DNA of 64,000 nt from Bin80 sp026709335 (GCA_965200825.1 OZ241385.1:1612001-1676000), one strand, 5' to 3'. Shown: positions 1 through 10,479, counted from the first letter of the stretch. Notes: generated by a model from the letters alone, not told the origin. Made by a program: numbers and translations.

Positions 1-313
1 GCAACCTTCCGAAGTGCCGAATTCGGCTTTTTCGGGGTAGTTGTGTACACTCGGGTACAGACTCCCCGACGCTGGGGATTTCCCTGCAATGCAGCCGCCT
101 TGGTTTTTTTCACCTTCGGATGGCGACCCGTTCGAACAAGTTGTTGTATTGTTGGCACTTAACTGTCAGATTCGTGGAATTAGGCAAGGTTGCAAACAAG
201 TTTCGCGGATTGCCATGCTCCAATTAATGTATAGCCTTTCAATTTACGAAATATTTTGTTAATGTTGCACATCTGTGCAGTTTTTATTTTTTTTCTGACT
301 TCGTGAGGCCCCT
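1..313. other. Left edge, no gene seen
   Basis: No convincing coding sequence was seen. Around position 17 there is a 12-base palindrome (GCCGAATTCGGC) followed directly by five T residues on the + strand. This could be the terminator of a rightward gene outside the window, but the stem is only four pairs around an AATT loop. Confidence 0.4.
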
Positions 314-2365
314 TCAACTGGATGGAATCTCCGTCTTATTCTTCTCGGAAGATTTTACGTCCGCTTCCTGTTTGTCAGGGCTGCCATTTTCATGACTGCC
401 ATTTAGCGTAACATATTCTCCGAAGGGACGCTCTCCCAAAACTCCAACCAGATCCCTTGGCCCGAGTACTTCCTTCTCCAGAAGGAGCTGTGCCAGTGCT
501 TCTAATCGTTCACCTTTCTCTCTGAGGAGATTCCAGGCTCTCTGACGCACTTCTTCAATGAGTTCACGCACTTCCTGGTCAATCGTGGACGCCATCTTCT
601 CAGAATATGGCTTATCAAACATCGGAGTGGACTGGCGTCGCCCGGACATATTGAAACTTACATGCCCGACTTTCTTGCTCATTCCGAAATCGACTACCAT
701 CGCATAGGCAGTCTTGGTAATTCGCTCTAAATCATTCTGTGCCCCGGTGGAGAGTTGGCCAAACTTGATTTCCTCTGCAACCCGTCCTCCCATCATCATT
801 GTCATCTGATCCATGAAGGCCTGACGTGTCGTGATGTATCGTTCATCTGGCAATGACTGTGCATACCCGAGTGCTGCCAACCCCCTTGGAACGATAGAAA
901 CCTTAATGACCGGATCTGTATTGGGCAAGTACCAGCCGGCAATTGCATGCCCTGCTTCGTGATAGGCAACAATTCGCTTCTCTTCGGGCTTAATCAATTT
1001 GTTTTTCTTTTCCAGACCACCGATCACACGATCAATCGCCTGTTCAAAATCTTTCATCCCGATTGCTTCTCTGTCTAAGCGTGCAGCCAAAAGGGCAGCT
1101 TCATTACAGACATTTGCAATTTCTGCACCGGCAAAGCCCGGAGTCTGAGAGGCCAGAACTTCATGTTCAACGTCCTTTGCAAGGACAAGATTTCGTGTAT
1201 GTACACGAAAAATCATTGCTCTTTCAAGGCGGTCAGGGCGATCAATCAAGATTTGTCGATCAAAGCGTCCGGGACGCAATAAAGCTGCATCAAGTACATC
1301 TGGCCGGTTGGTTGCAGCCATAATGATGACACCTTTGTCCGTGTTGAACCCGTCCATTTCAACTAGGAGCTGATTGAGTGTATTTTCGCGCTCATCATTT
1401 CCACCCATCATCATGTTACGACCACGGCTCCGCCCAATTGCATCAATCTCATCAATGAAGATGATACATGGAGCTTTTTCTTTTGCCTTCTTGAATAAAT
1501 CACGTACACGTGCAGCTCCCACACCCACGAACATCTCAACAAAGTCACTCCCACTGATCGAAAAAAACGGAGCACCTGCTTCTCCTGCCACAGCTTTTCC
1601 CATTAGTGTCTTTCCTGTCCCTGGCGGACCTACAAGCAGTACACCTTTCGGAAGTACCCCACCCAGCTTGGTGAATTTTTTAGGGTTCTTTAAAAATTCA
1701 ACAACCTCAGTCACCTCTTCTTTTGCTTCGGCAAGGCCTGCTACATCCTCAAACGTGACCGTAGGTTTTCCAAGGGATTCAAAGAGTACCGCTCTGTTCT
1801 TGCCAATATTCAACACTTGTGAGCCTGGACCAACTCGTCGGAGAATAAGGATCCAGATCACGAGAATAATTGCCAGAGGTAAAAGCCAAGCCATCGCTCC
1901 GCCGAACCAATTCTCTTGGTAGACAACTTCATACGTAAGGGGTTCGCCTGCTTCGAGCTCTGATCGATTTTCCTCTAGAAAAGCAACCAAGTCATGATTT
2001 GCAGTCTTTGTGGTTACAAAGGAACTATGGTTTTCACTGCCACGAAACAGGCCCTGATCCTGACTGCTTTCCGTCGTAACTCCGAGCTCCTGAATCCCGG
2101 TATCGCTCAGTGTTCCAATGACCTTACGGTCGTTCTGAATCAAAACCGATTTGACATATCCCTGTTCCACGTAACTCAGGAACGTACTGTACGCAATTTT
2201 TCTTGAATCCTCACGTCCCAGCGAGAAAATGATATTGATCAGAAGGAACCCGAGCAAAACCACATAAATCCACATGTAGCGCCCCCTGCGCCGGGAAGTG
2301 CGAGTTTCCCGGTCAGATTGACCACGCTCCGGATTGAAATCTGGGTTTGAGTTTTCTGGCCTCAT
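314..2365 (-). CDS. ftsH: ATP-dependent zinc metalloprotease FtsH
   Basis: Membrane-anchored AAA+ protease that unfolds and degrades misfolded membrane proteins and short-lived regulators. At 683 residues it has the usual family length. Two membrane segments (about 30-50 and 158-176) bracket an extracytoplasmic domain. The AAA module follows, with Walker A GPPGTGKT near residue 245, Walker B FIDEIDAIG, and the second-region-of-homology run NRPDVLDAALLRPGRFDRQI. The zinc site HEAGH lies near 467-471. The last 30 residues are charged and low in complexity. The next gene upstream on the same strand (PorW/SprE-like) starts beyond a 93-base gap, so ftsH probably has its own promoter. Family assignment is secure. 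Confidence 0.97.
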   Translation of the reverse strand: MRPENSNPDFNPERGQSDRETRTSRRRGRYMWIYVVLLGFLLINIIFSLGREDSRKIAYSTFLSYVEQGYVKSVLIQNDRKVIGTLSDTGIQELGVTTESSQDQGLFRGSENHSSFVTTKTANHDLVAFLEENRSELEAGEPLTYEVVYQENWFGGAMAWLLPLAIILVIWILILRRVGPGSQVLNIGKNRAVLFESLGKPTVTFEDVAGLAEAKEEVTEVVEFLKNPKKFTKLGGVLPKGVLLVGPPGTGKTLMGKAVAGEAGAPFFSISGSDFVEMFVGVGAARVRDLFKKAKEKAPCIIFIDEIDAIGRSRGRNMMMGGNDERENTLNQLLVEMDGFNTDKGVIIMAATNRPDVLDAALLRPGRFDRQILIDRPDRLERAMIFRVHTRNLVLAKDVEHEVLASQTPGFAGAEIANVCNEAALLAARLDREAIGMKDFEQAIDRVIGGLEKKNKLIKPEEKRIVAYHEAGHAIAGWYLPNTDPVIKVSIVPRGLAALGYAQSLPDERYITTRQAFMDQMTMMMGGRVAEEIKFGQLSTGAQNDLERITKTAYAMVVDFGMSKKVGHVSFNMSGRRQSTPMFDKPYSEKMASTIDQEVRELIEEVRQRAWNLLREKGERLEALAQLLLEKEVLGPRDLVGVLGERPFGEYVTLNGSHENGSPDKQEADVKSSEKNKTEIPSS

Positions 2366-2458
2366 TTAGGGATGTGGCAACAGAGATAAGAAAGTAAATT
2401 TTTGACAGCTTAGGTATACGCGAACAACCGGAAAACTGTTTCTTCTATGACCGGAATC

Positions 2459-5400
2459 CTATTGACTTTCCCCCCTAATCCGGGTGACCCGTGCACCATC
2501 CGGAATTTTTCCGGCCAATTGCTGCATCAAGGCTTCAGCTTCCTGAAGCGTATCAAAAAGCCCGAGTCCGACTCTGAATTCAATTCCATTCTGGACTTCT
2601 GCTCCATAAATGTCCATATTGTCCTGCACACCTGAGAGTGTCCGGCCGAAATGGTTGATAAAATTCTTTGCCATTTCACGGTCATTGTAGGAGATAAGGT
2701 AAATGGTATAACCTCCCTGAGACCAATCGATATTCCCCAGACTGGGATCGTTATTGCTCTTCTGCGCTGGCTGATCCGGCAGTTCTCCAGTCATCTCATC
2801 CCTTGATTCAGAAATACCCTCCGGTTCAATTTGAACTTCATGTTCATCCGTCAACCCAAACTCGGGCCGCTGAACAGGAAGAGATTCAGGAGGTGGCACA
2901 ACCACTAAACTATCCGATACGGCAGAAGCTTCCATAGATATTTCCTTCCTTGTAGAATCATATACGACTGAATATTCGGAGAGCGAGTCCTCAGGCTGAT
3001 AAAGCGAACTACTATCGGATTCTTCATGAAAATCGGCGGCAATTTGTACATCTAAGGAATCAGAACCTGTGGTGATGGACTGTAGCGAATCAGAATTCAC
3101 TCCATCGATAAAACCTGTGGAATTTGTAGCAACGGATTGCATTAGGGAATCCACGTTCAGGTTTGCAATTGAATCTGCGATAGCTAACTGGGTGGCTATA
3201 GAATCGGCAATAAATTGGAGAGAATCCGTAGTGGCTTGACGTCGGGTTCTCTCCTCTTCAAGAGCAGTTAGCATTCGAGTAGCTCGGGGTGCCTGCAGAG
3301 ATGTAGCAAAAGACTTTTGAATATGCCGGAGTACCTTGGGAAGAGTAATCAGACTATCCTTAGCGGTGGCAGTTGAATCCAGCCCTGCGTAAAAACCGGC
3401 GGCTTCCAGTTGAGATTCATCGGCAGATACAGGTAACGCAGAAAGTACGTCTAGGCTGTCTTTTGCCGCCCACTCAAGATATGCTTTACCCGATGCTAGA
3501 AATGCTCTCGGTGCAACGGGGGTATTGGGCCAATCCAATCCAAGATTAAACAGGCTGGAAATAACCCCTTTGTCTACTCCTTCCTGCCACTTCATCTGAT
3601 AGTATTCATATGCATTTTCTGCGAGAGCCAGGGAATCTGAAGATGTACGATCCGGGACGGATCGCCCCAGTCTGATATAGGCCTGATCTGTCAGATCAGA
3701 TTCTTGATAATTGGAGATAATGAGTTCATATAGACGATTGGCCGCCAATGTATCTCCCAATGCCTGCTGAACTTCGGCCAGTGCGTAATAAGCTCGCTGT
3801 ACGACTTCTTCACCCGAATCCTCTTCAATAACCATCCGATACCATACGGATGCGGAATCGGGTCGGTTGATAGACAGAAAAAGCACATTGGCCAATTCGT
3901 ATCTCGCATTTGCCCGATCCGTGAGCATTTGATCGAATTTTTCCTGGGTTCTCGGAACAGCTGACACATCCACCGCAGGCAGCATATCCGAATCACTTAA
4001 GGTGAATTGAGGCAGGTTGTTCTCCAGCCCTTCTTCACCTGCTTCGGCCAATGCAGCTTCAATTGCTGCAATACGACGCCAATTTGGCGCTAGCGGCCGA
4101 TCCCCCCAGATCAGAATAAAATCTTGGCGAGCCTGGGTCATGCGCATCTCATCTTTATGATAGAGAAACCCGGCCTCGCCCTCTGAACCGGCTTCAACCG
4201 CATTCACAAATCCGTTTTGACCTCTCGCGCCAACGTCTGGCGCGTTCCCCCGAAATGCGGATTCAGATCTTTGACGACGCATCTCCTCTTCCATTTTTTT
4301 GAGTTCTTCCGCCCGACGCTCTCGAAGCTCTAGAACGACTTCAGCAAAACTACTATCATCCAATGTACCAAGGTACAGGAGAGAATCCATGAGAACGATT
4401 CGATCAAGTACCTTCGAAAAACCCCCGAAAGTACTTGCCTGATCCTCACTGTCCGTGATTGCACTAGGAGAGGGGTTCAGTGCAATGGTTGTTGCTCGAC
4501 CGGTTTGCTGTCCTCGGGCAGGAGTTCGAATTGACTTTGATGCGGTATCAAAATGGGCGGCTGCATACGGATAATCCACAACAATATCCCGATAGTATGT
4601 GCCCAGTGCGTAATGGACCTGACCCCGGACCTGAGCTCCCCCTGCGGTCGGATCATATAGCAACTCGTCGTATTCTGCGAGAGCATCATCATACTGTCCC
4701 AAAGCAATCAGAACACGTCCTCGTAAGTATGCCAATTGTGCGCGATGATCATAATTTTTATCATCTCGCTCCATCCGGCGCAACCTGATCATTGCTTCCT
4801 CTGCATCAAGATAATCTGCAAGGAGGCGCACAGTACTGAACTGCGCTGCGTAAGAGAGTTCATACGATGGTCTATGGCGCTGCACCCGCTCATAGGCAAC
4901 CACTGCATCTGCGAATCTCTGCAGCTGCTCCAGCACTTGCCCTTCCAGAAATTGAGCTCTCGCTGCCAGATCTTTATCTCGAATCTCCGAAAGCCCCGCT
5001 TCTAGCTCAATTGATGCAGCTTCCCAGTTCTCGCTCTGAACATATAACTCGGCAAGTGCCAGACGGTAGCGTGGTTCCCAGCGTCGATTCAAATCCTCTG
5101 AACTCAAGATTGCCTGCAAATGGGTTGAAGCGTCCTCATAAGCTCCACTTGCTATCAGTGTGCGTGCCAACCAGAAATTAGCCTCATCCCTCAGAGGTGA
5201 GTCAAGTTCCAGAATATCATTGAATTTTTCCTCTGCTCCAACAAAATTAAGTGTGAAAAACCATGCTTTCCCTATGATCATGATTGCATCATCAACCCAC
5301 TTGGAGTTGGGATGCTTTCGGAGAATATCTGAGCTCTTGGTGATCGCATCCTCAAATGGCTTTCGCTGAGTGGACGCCTGATCACTGCGCCCGAAAAGGG

Positions 5401-5599
5401 ACAGGAATATATCCTGATCTATCGGCTGCTGATCCAGCTTTTCCTCGAAGCCACGAACGCCTTCTGCCAGAGAGCGCTTGGCATTGTAGTATTTATTGTA
5501 ATACGCAGAAAAGTTATTGAATCTGGATCCGAGGAATGAATTGCTGCTGCATCCTGCGAATAGCAACAAACCGAGAATACAGATGGACACGTTTCTCAT
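2459..5599 (-). CDS. PorW/SprE-like TPR lipoprotein with C-terminal SPOR domain (T9SS component)
   Basis: Predicted outer-membrane lipoprotein of 1046 residues. The signal peptide ends in a lipobox with Cys17 (LLFAGC). The following segment, AYYNKYYNAKRSLAEG near residues 32-47, is the characteristic start of PorW/SprE lipoproteins, which are needed for type IX secretion and gliding in Bacteroidota. TPR-like helical repeats fill roughly residues 85-700. A long Ser/Asp-rich linker follows, and a SPOR-type peptidoglycan-binding domain occupies about 965-1043 (GGYTIYLISYNDREMAKNFI). The SPOR tail is an addition I do not associate with the standard protein. It lies 4 bases downstream of the pyruvate kinase stop on the same strand, so co-transcription is likely. 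The PorZ-like protein at 60.3 kb supports a T9SS. Family membership is from motif recall. Confidence 0.75.
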   Translation of the reverse strand: MRNVSICILGLLLFAGCSSNSFLGSRFNNFSAYYNKYYNAKRSLAEGVRGFEEKLDQQPIDQDIFLSLFGRSDQASTQRKPFEDAITKSSDILRKHPNSKWVDDAIMIIGKAWFFTLNFVGAEEKFNDILELDSPLRDEANFWLARTLIASGAYEDASTHLQAILSSEDLNRRWEPRYRLALAELYVQSENWEAASIELEAGLSEIRDKDLAARAQFLEGQVLEQLQRFADAVVAYERVQRHRPSYELSYAAQFSTVRLLADYLDAEEAMIRLRRMERDDKNYDHRAQLAYLRGRVLIALGQYDDALAEYDELLYDPTAGGAQVRGQVHYALGTYYRDIVVDYPYAAAHFDTASKSIRTPARGQQTGRATTIALNPSPSAITDSEDQASTFGGFSKVLDRIVLMDSLLYLGTLDDSSFAEVVLELRERRAEELKKMEEEMRRQRSESAFRGNAPDVGARGQNGFVNAVEAGSEGEAGFLYHKDEMRMTQARQDFILIWGDRPLAPNWRRIAAIEAALAEAGEEGLENNLPQFTLSDSDMLPAVDVSAVPRTQEKFDQMLTDRANARYELANVLFLSINRPDSASVWYRMVIEEDSGEEVVQRAYYALAEVQQALGDTLAANRLYELIISNYQESDLTDQAYIRLGRSVPDRTSSDSLALAENAYEYYQMKWQEGVDKGVISSLFNLGLDWPNTPVAPRAFLASGKAYLEWAAKDSLDVLSALPVSADESQLEAAGFYAGLDSTATAKDSLITLPKVLRHIQKSFATSLQAPRATRMLTALEEERTRRQATTDSLQFIADSIATQLAIADSIANLNVDSLMQSVATNSTGFIDGVNSDSLQSITTGSDSLDVQIAADFHEESDSSSLYQPEDSLSEYSVVYDSTRKEISMEASAVSDSLVVVPPPESLPVQRPEFGLTDEHEVQIEPEGISESRDEMTGELPDQPAQKSNNDPSLGNIDWSQGGYTIYLISYNDREMAKNFINHFGRTLSGVQDNMDIYGAEVQNGIEFRVGLGLFDTLQEAEALMQQLAGKIPDGARVTRIRGESQ

Positions 5600-5603
5600 G
5601 GAT

Positions 5604-7064
5604 TCAATCTACATAGCTCACATGAACCAGATTAGTACGACCTTTACGAGGTAATGGCATTCCAGCACAAATTACAATTGTATCCCCGCTTCTGATATAC
5701 CCTTTACTGACCAGCGTTTGCTGAACCAATCTGACTCCGGCATCCGTATCGCTTTGAAAGGGAATTTGAAAAGCTTTTGTTCCCCACAAGATCCCTGCTT
5801 GCCCGATTACGTTCGGAGAATCTGTGAATGCGTACACCGGCATACGCGGTCGATGCTTTGCAAGCGCTCGAGCAGTTGCGCCCGATGCAGTCAGACAAAC
5901 TAGTGCACGCGCTCCGACATGTGTTGCCAGTTCGCAAGCGGTCAAACTCACAGCATCGGTGATGTCACGGGAGTCTTCCACATCACTTAACTCTTCGGGA
6001 AGTCCGCGACTTTTTTCCGGCAAAGCATACCAGTGCTCTTCAGCTGCCTTAATAATGCGAGCCATGGCCTCTACAACACGTGGCGGGTGGTGTCCGACGG
6101 CCGTTTCTCCACTCAGCATGACAGCATCCGTACCGTCCAGAACTGCATTGGCGACATCGCTTGCTTCCGCCCGTGTCGGAACATGATCTTCAATCATACT
6201 CTCCAGCATCTGGGTTGCTGTAATCACGGGTTTTCCCGCTAGAAGACATTTGTGAATAATGGTTTTTTGCGCATGAGGGATGGACGACATAGGCATTTCA
6301 ATTCCCAAGTCACCACGTGCAACCATAATACCGTCACTGACGGCCAAAATATTATCGATGGCATCAAATGCTTCGGGTTTTTCGATTTTTGCAATCACTC
6401 CCGCCCTGTGCCCGGCTGCCTTCAGATGTTTGCGAAGATGTACCACATCCGTCTCGTTCCGCACAAATGACAGTGCAATCCAGTCAATATTCAAGTCTAT
6501 TGCAACCTCAAGATCCGCAAGATCTTTTTCGGTGAGTGCGGGGCCACTTGTGCGTACTCGTGGAAGGTTGACGCCTTTGCGAGACTTCAAAACTCCACCC
6601 ACATCTACATGCGCATAAACATCATCTCCCTTTATGGACAGGACGGTCAACGATAAGCGACCATCATCAATAAGGATTTGCCCTCCAGGGGCCACATCCT
6701 GTGCGAGTGCCTTATAGCTGATGTATATATGACTTTCCGACGAAACATTATCGGGGGAAGTAGATGCTGAGATAGTGACTTGCGTTCCTTCGGACAACAG
6801 GACAGTTCCTCCCTGAACTGGGCTTACACGAATACGTGGACCTTGAAGGTCCTGCAGAATGGTAACCTGCCGATCTTGCTTTTTTGCTTCCTCACGGACC
6901 AAGGTAACGACTCTTCGATGATCTTCATGTTCGCCATGGGAGAAATTTAGTCGTACCACATCTGTACCCGCCTCGATCAAGTCGGCAATAGTATCACGAC
7001 TGCTTGAAGCAGGCCCCAGTGTTGAAATAATCTTCGTATGGCGGGGCATAGATGGAAAAATCAT
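5604..7064 (-). CDS. pyk: Pyruvate kinase
   Basis: Converts phosphoenolpyruvate and ADP to pyruvate and ATP in the last step of glycolysis. Seen: the N-terminal barrel with VRLNFSHGEHEDH near 38-50, the inserted B domain (about 70-165), and the signature IEKPEAFDAIDNI followed by DGIMVARGDLGIEMP near 243-257. The C-terminal regulatory domain has GATARALAKHRPRMPVYAFT. At 486 residues it fits the family. The start used is the first ATG; a second in-frame ATG five codons on (MPRHTKI, at 7049) resembles other family starts more closely. It is followed 4 bases later by the PorW/SprE-like gene. A second glycolytic enzyme, gpmI, sits at 56.5 kb but is not linked. Confidence 0.97.
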   Translation of the reverse strand: MIFPSMPRHTKIISTLGPASSSRDTIADLIEAGTDVVRLNFSHGEHEDHRRVVTLVREEAKKQDRQVTILQDLQGPRIRVSPVQGGTVLLSEGTQVTISASTSPDNVSSESHIYISYKALAQDVAPGGQILIDDGRLSLTVLSIKGDDVYAHVDVGGVLKSRKGVNLPRVRTSGPALTEKDLADLEVAIDLNIDWIALSFVRNETDVVHLRKHLKAAGHRAGVIAKIEKPEAFDAIDNILAVSDGIMVARGDLGIEMPMSSIPHAQKTIIHKCLLAGKPVITATQMLESMIEDHVPTRAEASDVANAVLDGTDAVMLSGETAVGHHPPRVVEAMARIIKAAEEHWYALPEKSRGLPEELSDVEDSRDITDAVSLTACELATHVGARALVCLTASGATARALAKHRPRMPVYAFTDSPNVIGQAGILWGTKAFQIPFQSDTDAGVRLVQQTLVSKGYIRSGDTIVICAGMPLPRKGRTNLVHVSYVD

Positions 7065-7154
7065 TGATGATTTTTATTTTATTTTTGCCTTACTAAGTTT
7101 TACTATACTACTTTAACCCCTCTACACTCACTCTGCTTCCTTACACTCAAAACC

Positions 7155-8279
7155 ATGCGCTCCATCCTGTTAATTGTTGCTCTTATTCCTATTTCCAGCA
7201 ATATCCAGGCACAAAATCGTAGAGCTATTGAATTTCCTGATATTCCAGGCTTTCACACAATGATTTGTGATCTGCACATTCATACCGCGTTCTCCGATGG
7301 AAGTGTCTGGCCAAATATCCGGGTTCAGGAAGCTTATCGGGATGAGATAGACGCGATTGCGATCACGGATCATCTCGAATATCTTCCACATCGAGCGGAT
7401 ATTCCTCTCCCTAACCATAACCGTGCTTTTGAAGTCGCCAAGCGTGCAAATAATGATCCTTCTCTTATCATCATCCCGGGGGCTGAAATTACACGTGGTA
7501 TGCCTCCTGGACATGTAAACGCCATCTTCATCAAAGATGCAAATGCATTGGTTTCCTCCAGAGGAGAAGAACCAATGGATATCATGAATTTATTTGAAGA
7601 AGTACATTCACAGGGCGGATATGCATTCTGGAACCATCCTGCCTGGATCGCGCAGCGCCCGGATGGGGTGGCCGTACTTGATGATTTACACCGTGTACTC
7701 ATTGATTCAGATTTACTGCAGGGAATTGAAGTTGCCAATCAGTTTACATATTCTGACGAAGCTCTTCAGATTGCTCTTGATTATAATCTCGCAATTCTTG
7801 CAACCAGTGATATTCACGGGCTTATTGACTGGGACTTCAAAGTTGCAGAAGGTGGCCACAGACCGGTGACGCTGGTATTTACAGAAGAACGAACTGCCAA
7901 AAGCCTCCACGAAGGATTACGCGCACGGCGGACCGTTGCCTGGTTCCGCAATACGCTGATCGGCCGCGAATCTGAACTCTTGCCCCTGATTCATGCATCG
8001 ATCACTGTCTCAAAAACTGTTTTTAGACCCGGAACTTCCGTATTGGATATTACATTGGAAAACAACTCAGATGCGCGATTTCTTTTACGGAACACATCTG
8101 ACTACACGTTCCATGAAAACGCAAACTTAGTAGAGTTTCGCCCCCATTCATCGACAGTATTTACTTTGAAGACAGCTGGTCAGGATGGTCCTTACTCGAT
8201 CGCATTTGAGGTTCTTAATGCAATTACTGCTCCCAACACCCATCCAGAGATTACACTTACCGTAGAACCTGATGTATAA
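7155..8279 (+). CDS. PHP-domain phosphoesterase, Sb-PDE-like, secreted
   Basis: 374 residues beginning with a cleavable signal peptide (MRSILLIVALIPISSNIQAQ). The PHP metal-binding motifs are present: DLHIHTAFSDG near 38-48 and AITDHLEYL near 74-82. A later motif, SDIHG, near 222 completes the usual metal site. The C-terminal third looks like a beta-rich domain. PHP enzymes hydrolyse phosphoesters using two or three metal ions. The overall layout recalls the Sb-PDE group of secreted phosphodiesterases, but the substrate cannot be read from the sequence. It is divergent from pyruvate kinase, with a 90-base AT-rich gap that must hold both promoters. Confidence 0.8.
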   Translation: MRSILLIVALIPISSNIQAQNRRAIEFPDIPGFHTMICDLHIHTAFSDGSVWPNIRVQEAYRDEIDAIAITDHLEYLPHRADIPLPNHNRAFEVAKRANNDPSLIIIPGAEITRGMPPGHVNAIFIKDANALVSSRGEEPMDIMNLFEEVHSQGGYAFWNHPAWIAQRPDGVAVLDDLHRVLIDSDLLQGIEVANQFTYSDEALQIALDYNLAILATSDIHGLIDWDFKVAEGGHRPVTLVFTEERTAKSLHEGLRARRTVAWFRNTLIGRESELLPLIHASITVSKTVFRPGTSVLDITLENNSDARFLLRNTSDYTFHENANLVEFRPHSSTVFTLKTAGQDGPYSIAFEVLNAITAPNTHPEITLTVEPDV

Positions 8280-8403
8280 GTATTCCGTCAGAGAAACTCG
8301 ATATCTAAAATGACTTTAATCTGATGTAATGTGACTGGAAAGGCCCTAGATGCGACTTTGGTCTGAAAGGCTTATTCAAAAATTAATTATTGCAACCAAA
8401 ATC

Positions 8404-8844
8404 ATGAAATATTCTCTACTCTTGTTGCCTCTCCTAGTGCTGGGATGTGTATCTACCCAGAACATTCCTGCAGAAGACCGTTCCCGCACGTACGATCTGG
8501 ACTATGACATTGTTTTTGATGCAACGGTTCAAATGCTTGCGGAAAAGGGATTTGCAATTATTGATGCACAAAGAGACGAAGGGATTATCAATACAGATTA
8601 CCGCGCAGAGGATCGACTCTTTTCCTTCTTTTCCGGGCCTACCCGCCGGAAGGTCTCAGCATTAATATCCAACACATCGGATGGAACTCAAATCCTGCTC
8701 AACTTTGACCTCCAGGAATTTGTGGATCAATCTCCTGGAGGAGGAGATGGAATTTTTCAGTCTCAGCCCCTGACACCCCGCGTTGCACGTCGCTATTATC
8801 GGGAATTCCTCACTGCACTTGAAAGTTATTTGCCCGAGGAGTAG
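8404..8844 (+). CDS. Small periplasmic-facing lipoprotein, unknown function
   Basis: 146 residues from the ATG at 8404. An in-frame upstream ATG at 8350 adds 18 residues that do not look like part of a signal. The chosen start gives a clean lipoprotein signal, MKYSLLLLPLLVLGC, with Cys15. The mature protein is a compact mixed alpha/beta domain (YDIVFDATVQMLAEKGFAII, then DEGIINTDYR). This pattern is reminiscent of small lipoproteins that resemble the BamC/DUF fold, but I do not recognise a specific family. It sits alone between the PHP gene and the convergent PhoX-like gene. Confidence 0.7.
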   Translation: MKYSLLLLPLLVLGCVSTQNIPAEDRSRTYDLDYDIVFDATVQMLAEKGFAIIDAQRDEGIINTDYRAEDRLFSFFSGPTRRKVSALISNTSDGTQILLNFDLQEFVDQSPGGGDGIFQSQPLTPRVARRYYREFLTALESYLPEE

Positions 8845-8947
8845 GCCAGCGTTCGCACTTTACAAGGAGATTGCAGTTCTCGTATTTTTCGTCCCCATAA
8901 GACTCTGACAAGCCGTATTCAATTCTCAGGAGAATATTGCTACCGAA

Positions 8948-10309
8948 TCAAGTCCACGGACCAGTGATCGCCAGTGTCAACCCATCGTGTTGAATATTGA
9001 CGAAGAGGGTCGTGCCATCGGGAGAAAAGGTTGACCCGGCCAGTTCTGAATTGCTCACGGCATTACGGGCGAATTTGTATAACTCCCCTTCCGGGGTGAC
9101 ACCGACAAGAAATTGTTCGTCTGATCCGTCTTCACACACAATTAGATCCCCCCAAGGGGTAACAGTAAGATTGTCTGCATTTTCAATCAGTCCAGGATCA
9201 TTGGGTTCAATGAATAACTCAAGTCGATTCCAGGAAGGATCCAATCGCCAGATTTGGCCACATTTGGCACTTCCCCCGTTAGTACAGGCGAAGTAAATGG
9301 AATCATTTCCATACCACATCCCTTCCCCACGCGCAAACATGGCTGCTCCCTGATCAAATCCCCGTATGCGTAAATCATCTAACGGAGACCCCACGTCATC
9401 CAAATCTATCCAACCGATATCAAATTGAGTCCCAACGAGAACAGTTTGGGAGTCCCAATTGCGGGTATCCAGACTGGGATGTTCAATGATTTGTAATGCC
9501 TGTAAGCGACCTCCATCTGGCAAATTTTTCGGATCCTTCGGAATAAAACGATAGATAAGGCTGTCACCTGTATCCTCTGTTTGATAAATGATATTTGTTG
9601 CTGGGTCAACTGCGACTGCCTCATGGTTGAATCGCCCCATTGCGCGAATGGGTATGGGGCGTGCAATACTGGGAGATACACTTGCAGGAACCTGAAAAAC
9701 ATAGCCATGATCCTTTGCATACCCCCCTCCGGCCAATGTCGTAATTTCCTCGCATGTGATCCAGGTATTCCAGGGAGTGGGACCACCAGCGCAATTTCGC
9801 AACGTCCCGGCAAGGCTTAAATATTGGGATACCAACTGCTGAGAGGCGGTATCATATATAAAGGTTGTTGTTCCGCCAAGCGCTGGATTTCCGTCTATAC
9901 CCGCATCGTATAGAAGATCTGAATCAATTCGATCGAATAACGCATTTTCAGATCCAAACGGGCCCATACCTGGATCTGCATCGGGGTTGATTTCGTGATT
10001 ACGGATTACTATGGTTTCTCCGGTTGGACCGGCAAACGTAGCCATGCCGTCCGCAGCACCCGGTACATAAAATCCATCATCCATCAGATCTCCCATGCGG
10101 GAAACGATCTTATAGCTGAATTTTTCGGGGAGATCCATAATCCCTTCTGGATCAGCTATGAGAGGTCCAAAGCGTTCTTTTGCCTGTGCGGGAAAATCAC
10201 GGCATCCAACCAATGAATGTAATCCAACAAAACCTAGTGCAAACGCACCTGAGGTCTGCAGAAACTGTCGACGAGATGCAGTGAGATTTCGGTTATTTGA
10301 AGATAGCAT
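8948..10309 (-). CDS. PhoX/DUF839-family phosphatase-like protein, Tat-exported
   Basis: 453 residues with a Tat-type leader (SRRQFLQTSG at about 12-21, then a hydrophobic stretch ending in LVGC, which could be a lipobox). The mature part shows the DUF839/PhoX pattern: NHEINPDADPGMGPFGS, GGTTTFIYD, CAGGPTPWNTWITCEE, YQTEDTGDSLIYRF and PWGDLIVCEDG. PhoX proteins are calcium/iron alkaline phosphatases with a six-bladed propeller and acidic metal ligands; the ENxTPW/TCEE and EDTGD segments carry those ligands. Activity on phosphoesters is inferred from family. Tat export fits a cofactor inserted in the cytoplasm. Confidence 0.85.
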   Translation of the reverse strand: MLSSNNRNLTASRRQFLQTSGAFALGFVGLHSLVGCRDFPAQAKERFGPLIADPEGIMDLPEKFSYKIVSRMGDLMDDGFYVPGAADGMATFAGPTGETIVIRNHEINPDADPGMGPFGSENALFDRIDSDLLYDAGIDGNPALGGTTTFIYDTASQQLVSQYLSLAGTLRNCAGGPTPWNTWITCEEITTLAGGGYAKDHGYVFQVPASVSPSIARPIPIRAMGRFNHEAVAVDPATNIIYQTEDTGDSLIYRFIPKDPKNLPDGGRLQALQIIEHPSLDTRNWDSQTVLVGTQFDIGWIDLDDVGSPLDDLRIRGFDQGAAMFARGEGMWYGNDSIYFACTNGGSAKCGQIWRLDPSWNRLELFIEPNDPGLIENADNLTVTPWGDLIVCEDGSDEQFLVGVTPEGELYKFARNAVSNSELAGSTFSPDGTTLFVNIQHDGLTLAITGPWT

Positions 10310-10456
10310 AGGGCTTAGTTACTTTGATGATAATATTTCTCTGGTTGAAGGATGTGTGAAACTGCACGTTAAGAAACATACACAGACAATGCAGCGATTG
10401 AACGCATTGAGCACCAGAATTCTACCTACAAAATAGAAACTCCTAAAAATGACTTC

Positions 10457-10479
10457 GTAGGGTTTTGTATGAAATGATT
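10457..10479 (+). repeat. Isolated fragment resembling the end of the ISL3 element
   Basis: The 23 bases starting GTAGGGTTTTGTATG match, with two differences by eye, the outer part of the right end of the ISL3 element at 50356-51657 (read on its minus strand). Flanking bases are also similar. No transposase sequence is attached, so this is either a solo end left by deletion or part of a small non-autonomous element. A GTAGAACC string at about 10563 could be the facing end. Confidence 0.35.

Noticed and set aside
1..35. Strong intrinsic terminator at the left edge
   Set aside because: Stem of four base pairs around AATT is too weak to assert, and the upstream gene is outside the window.
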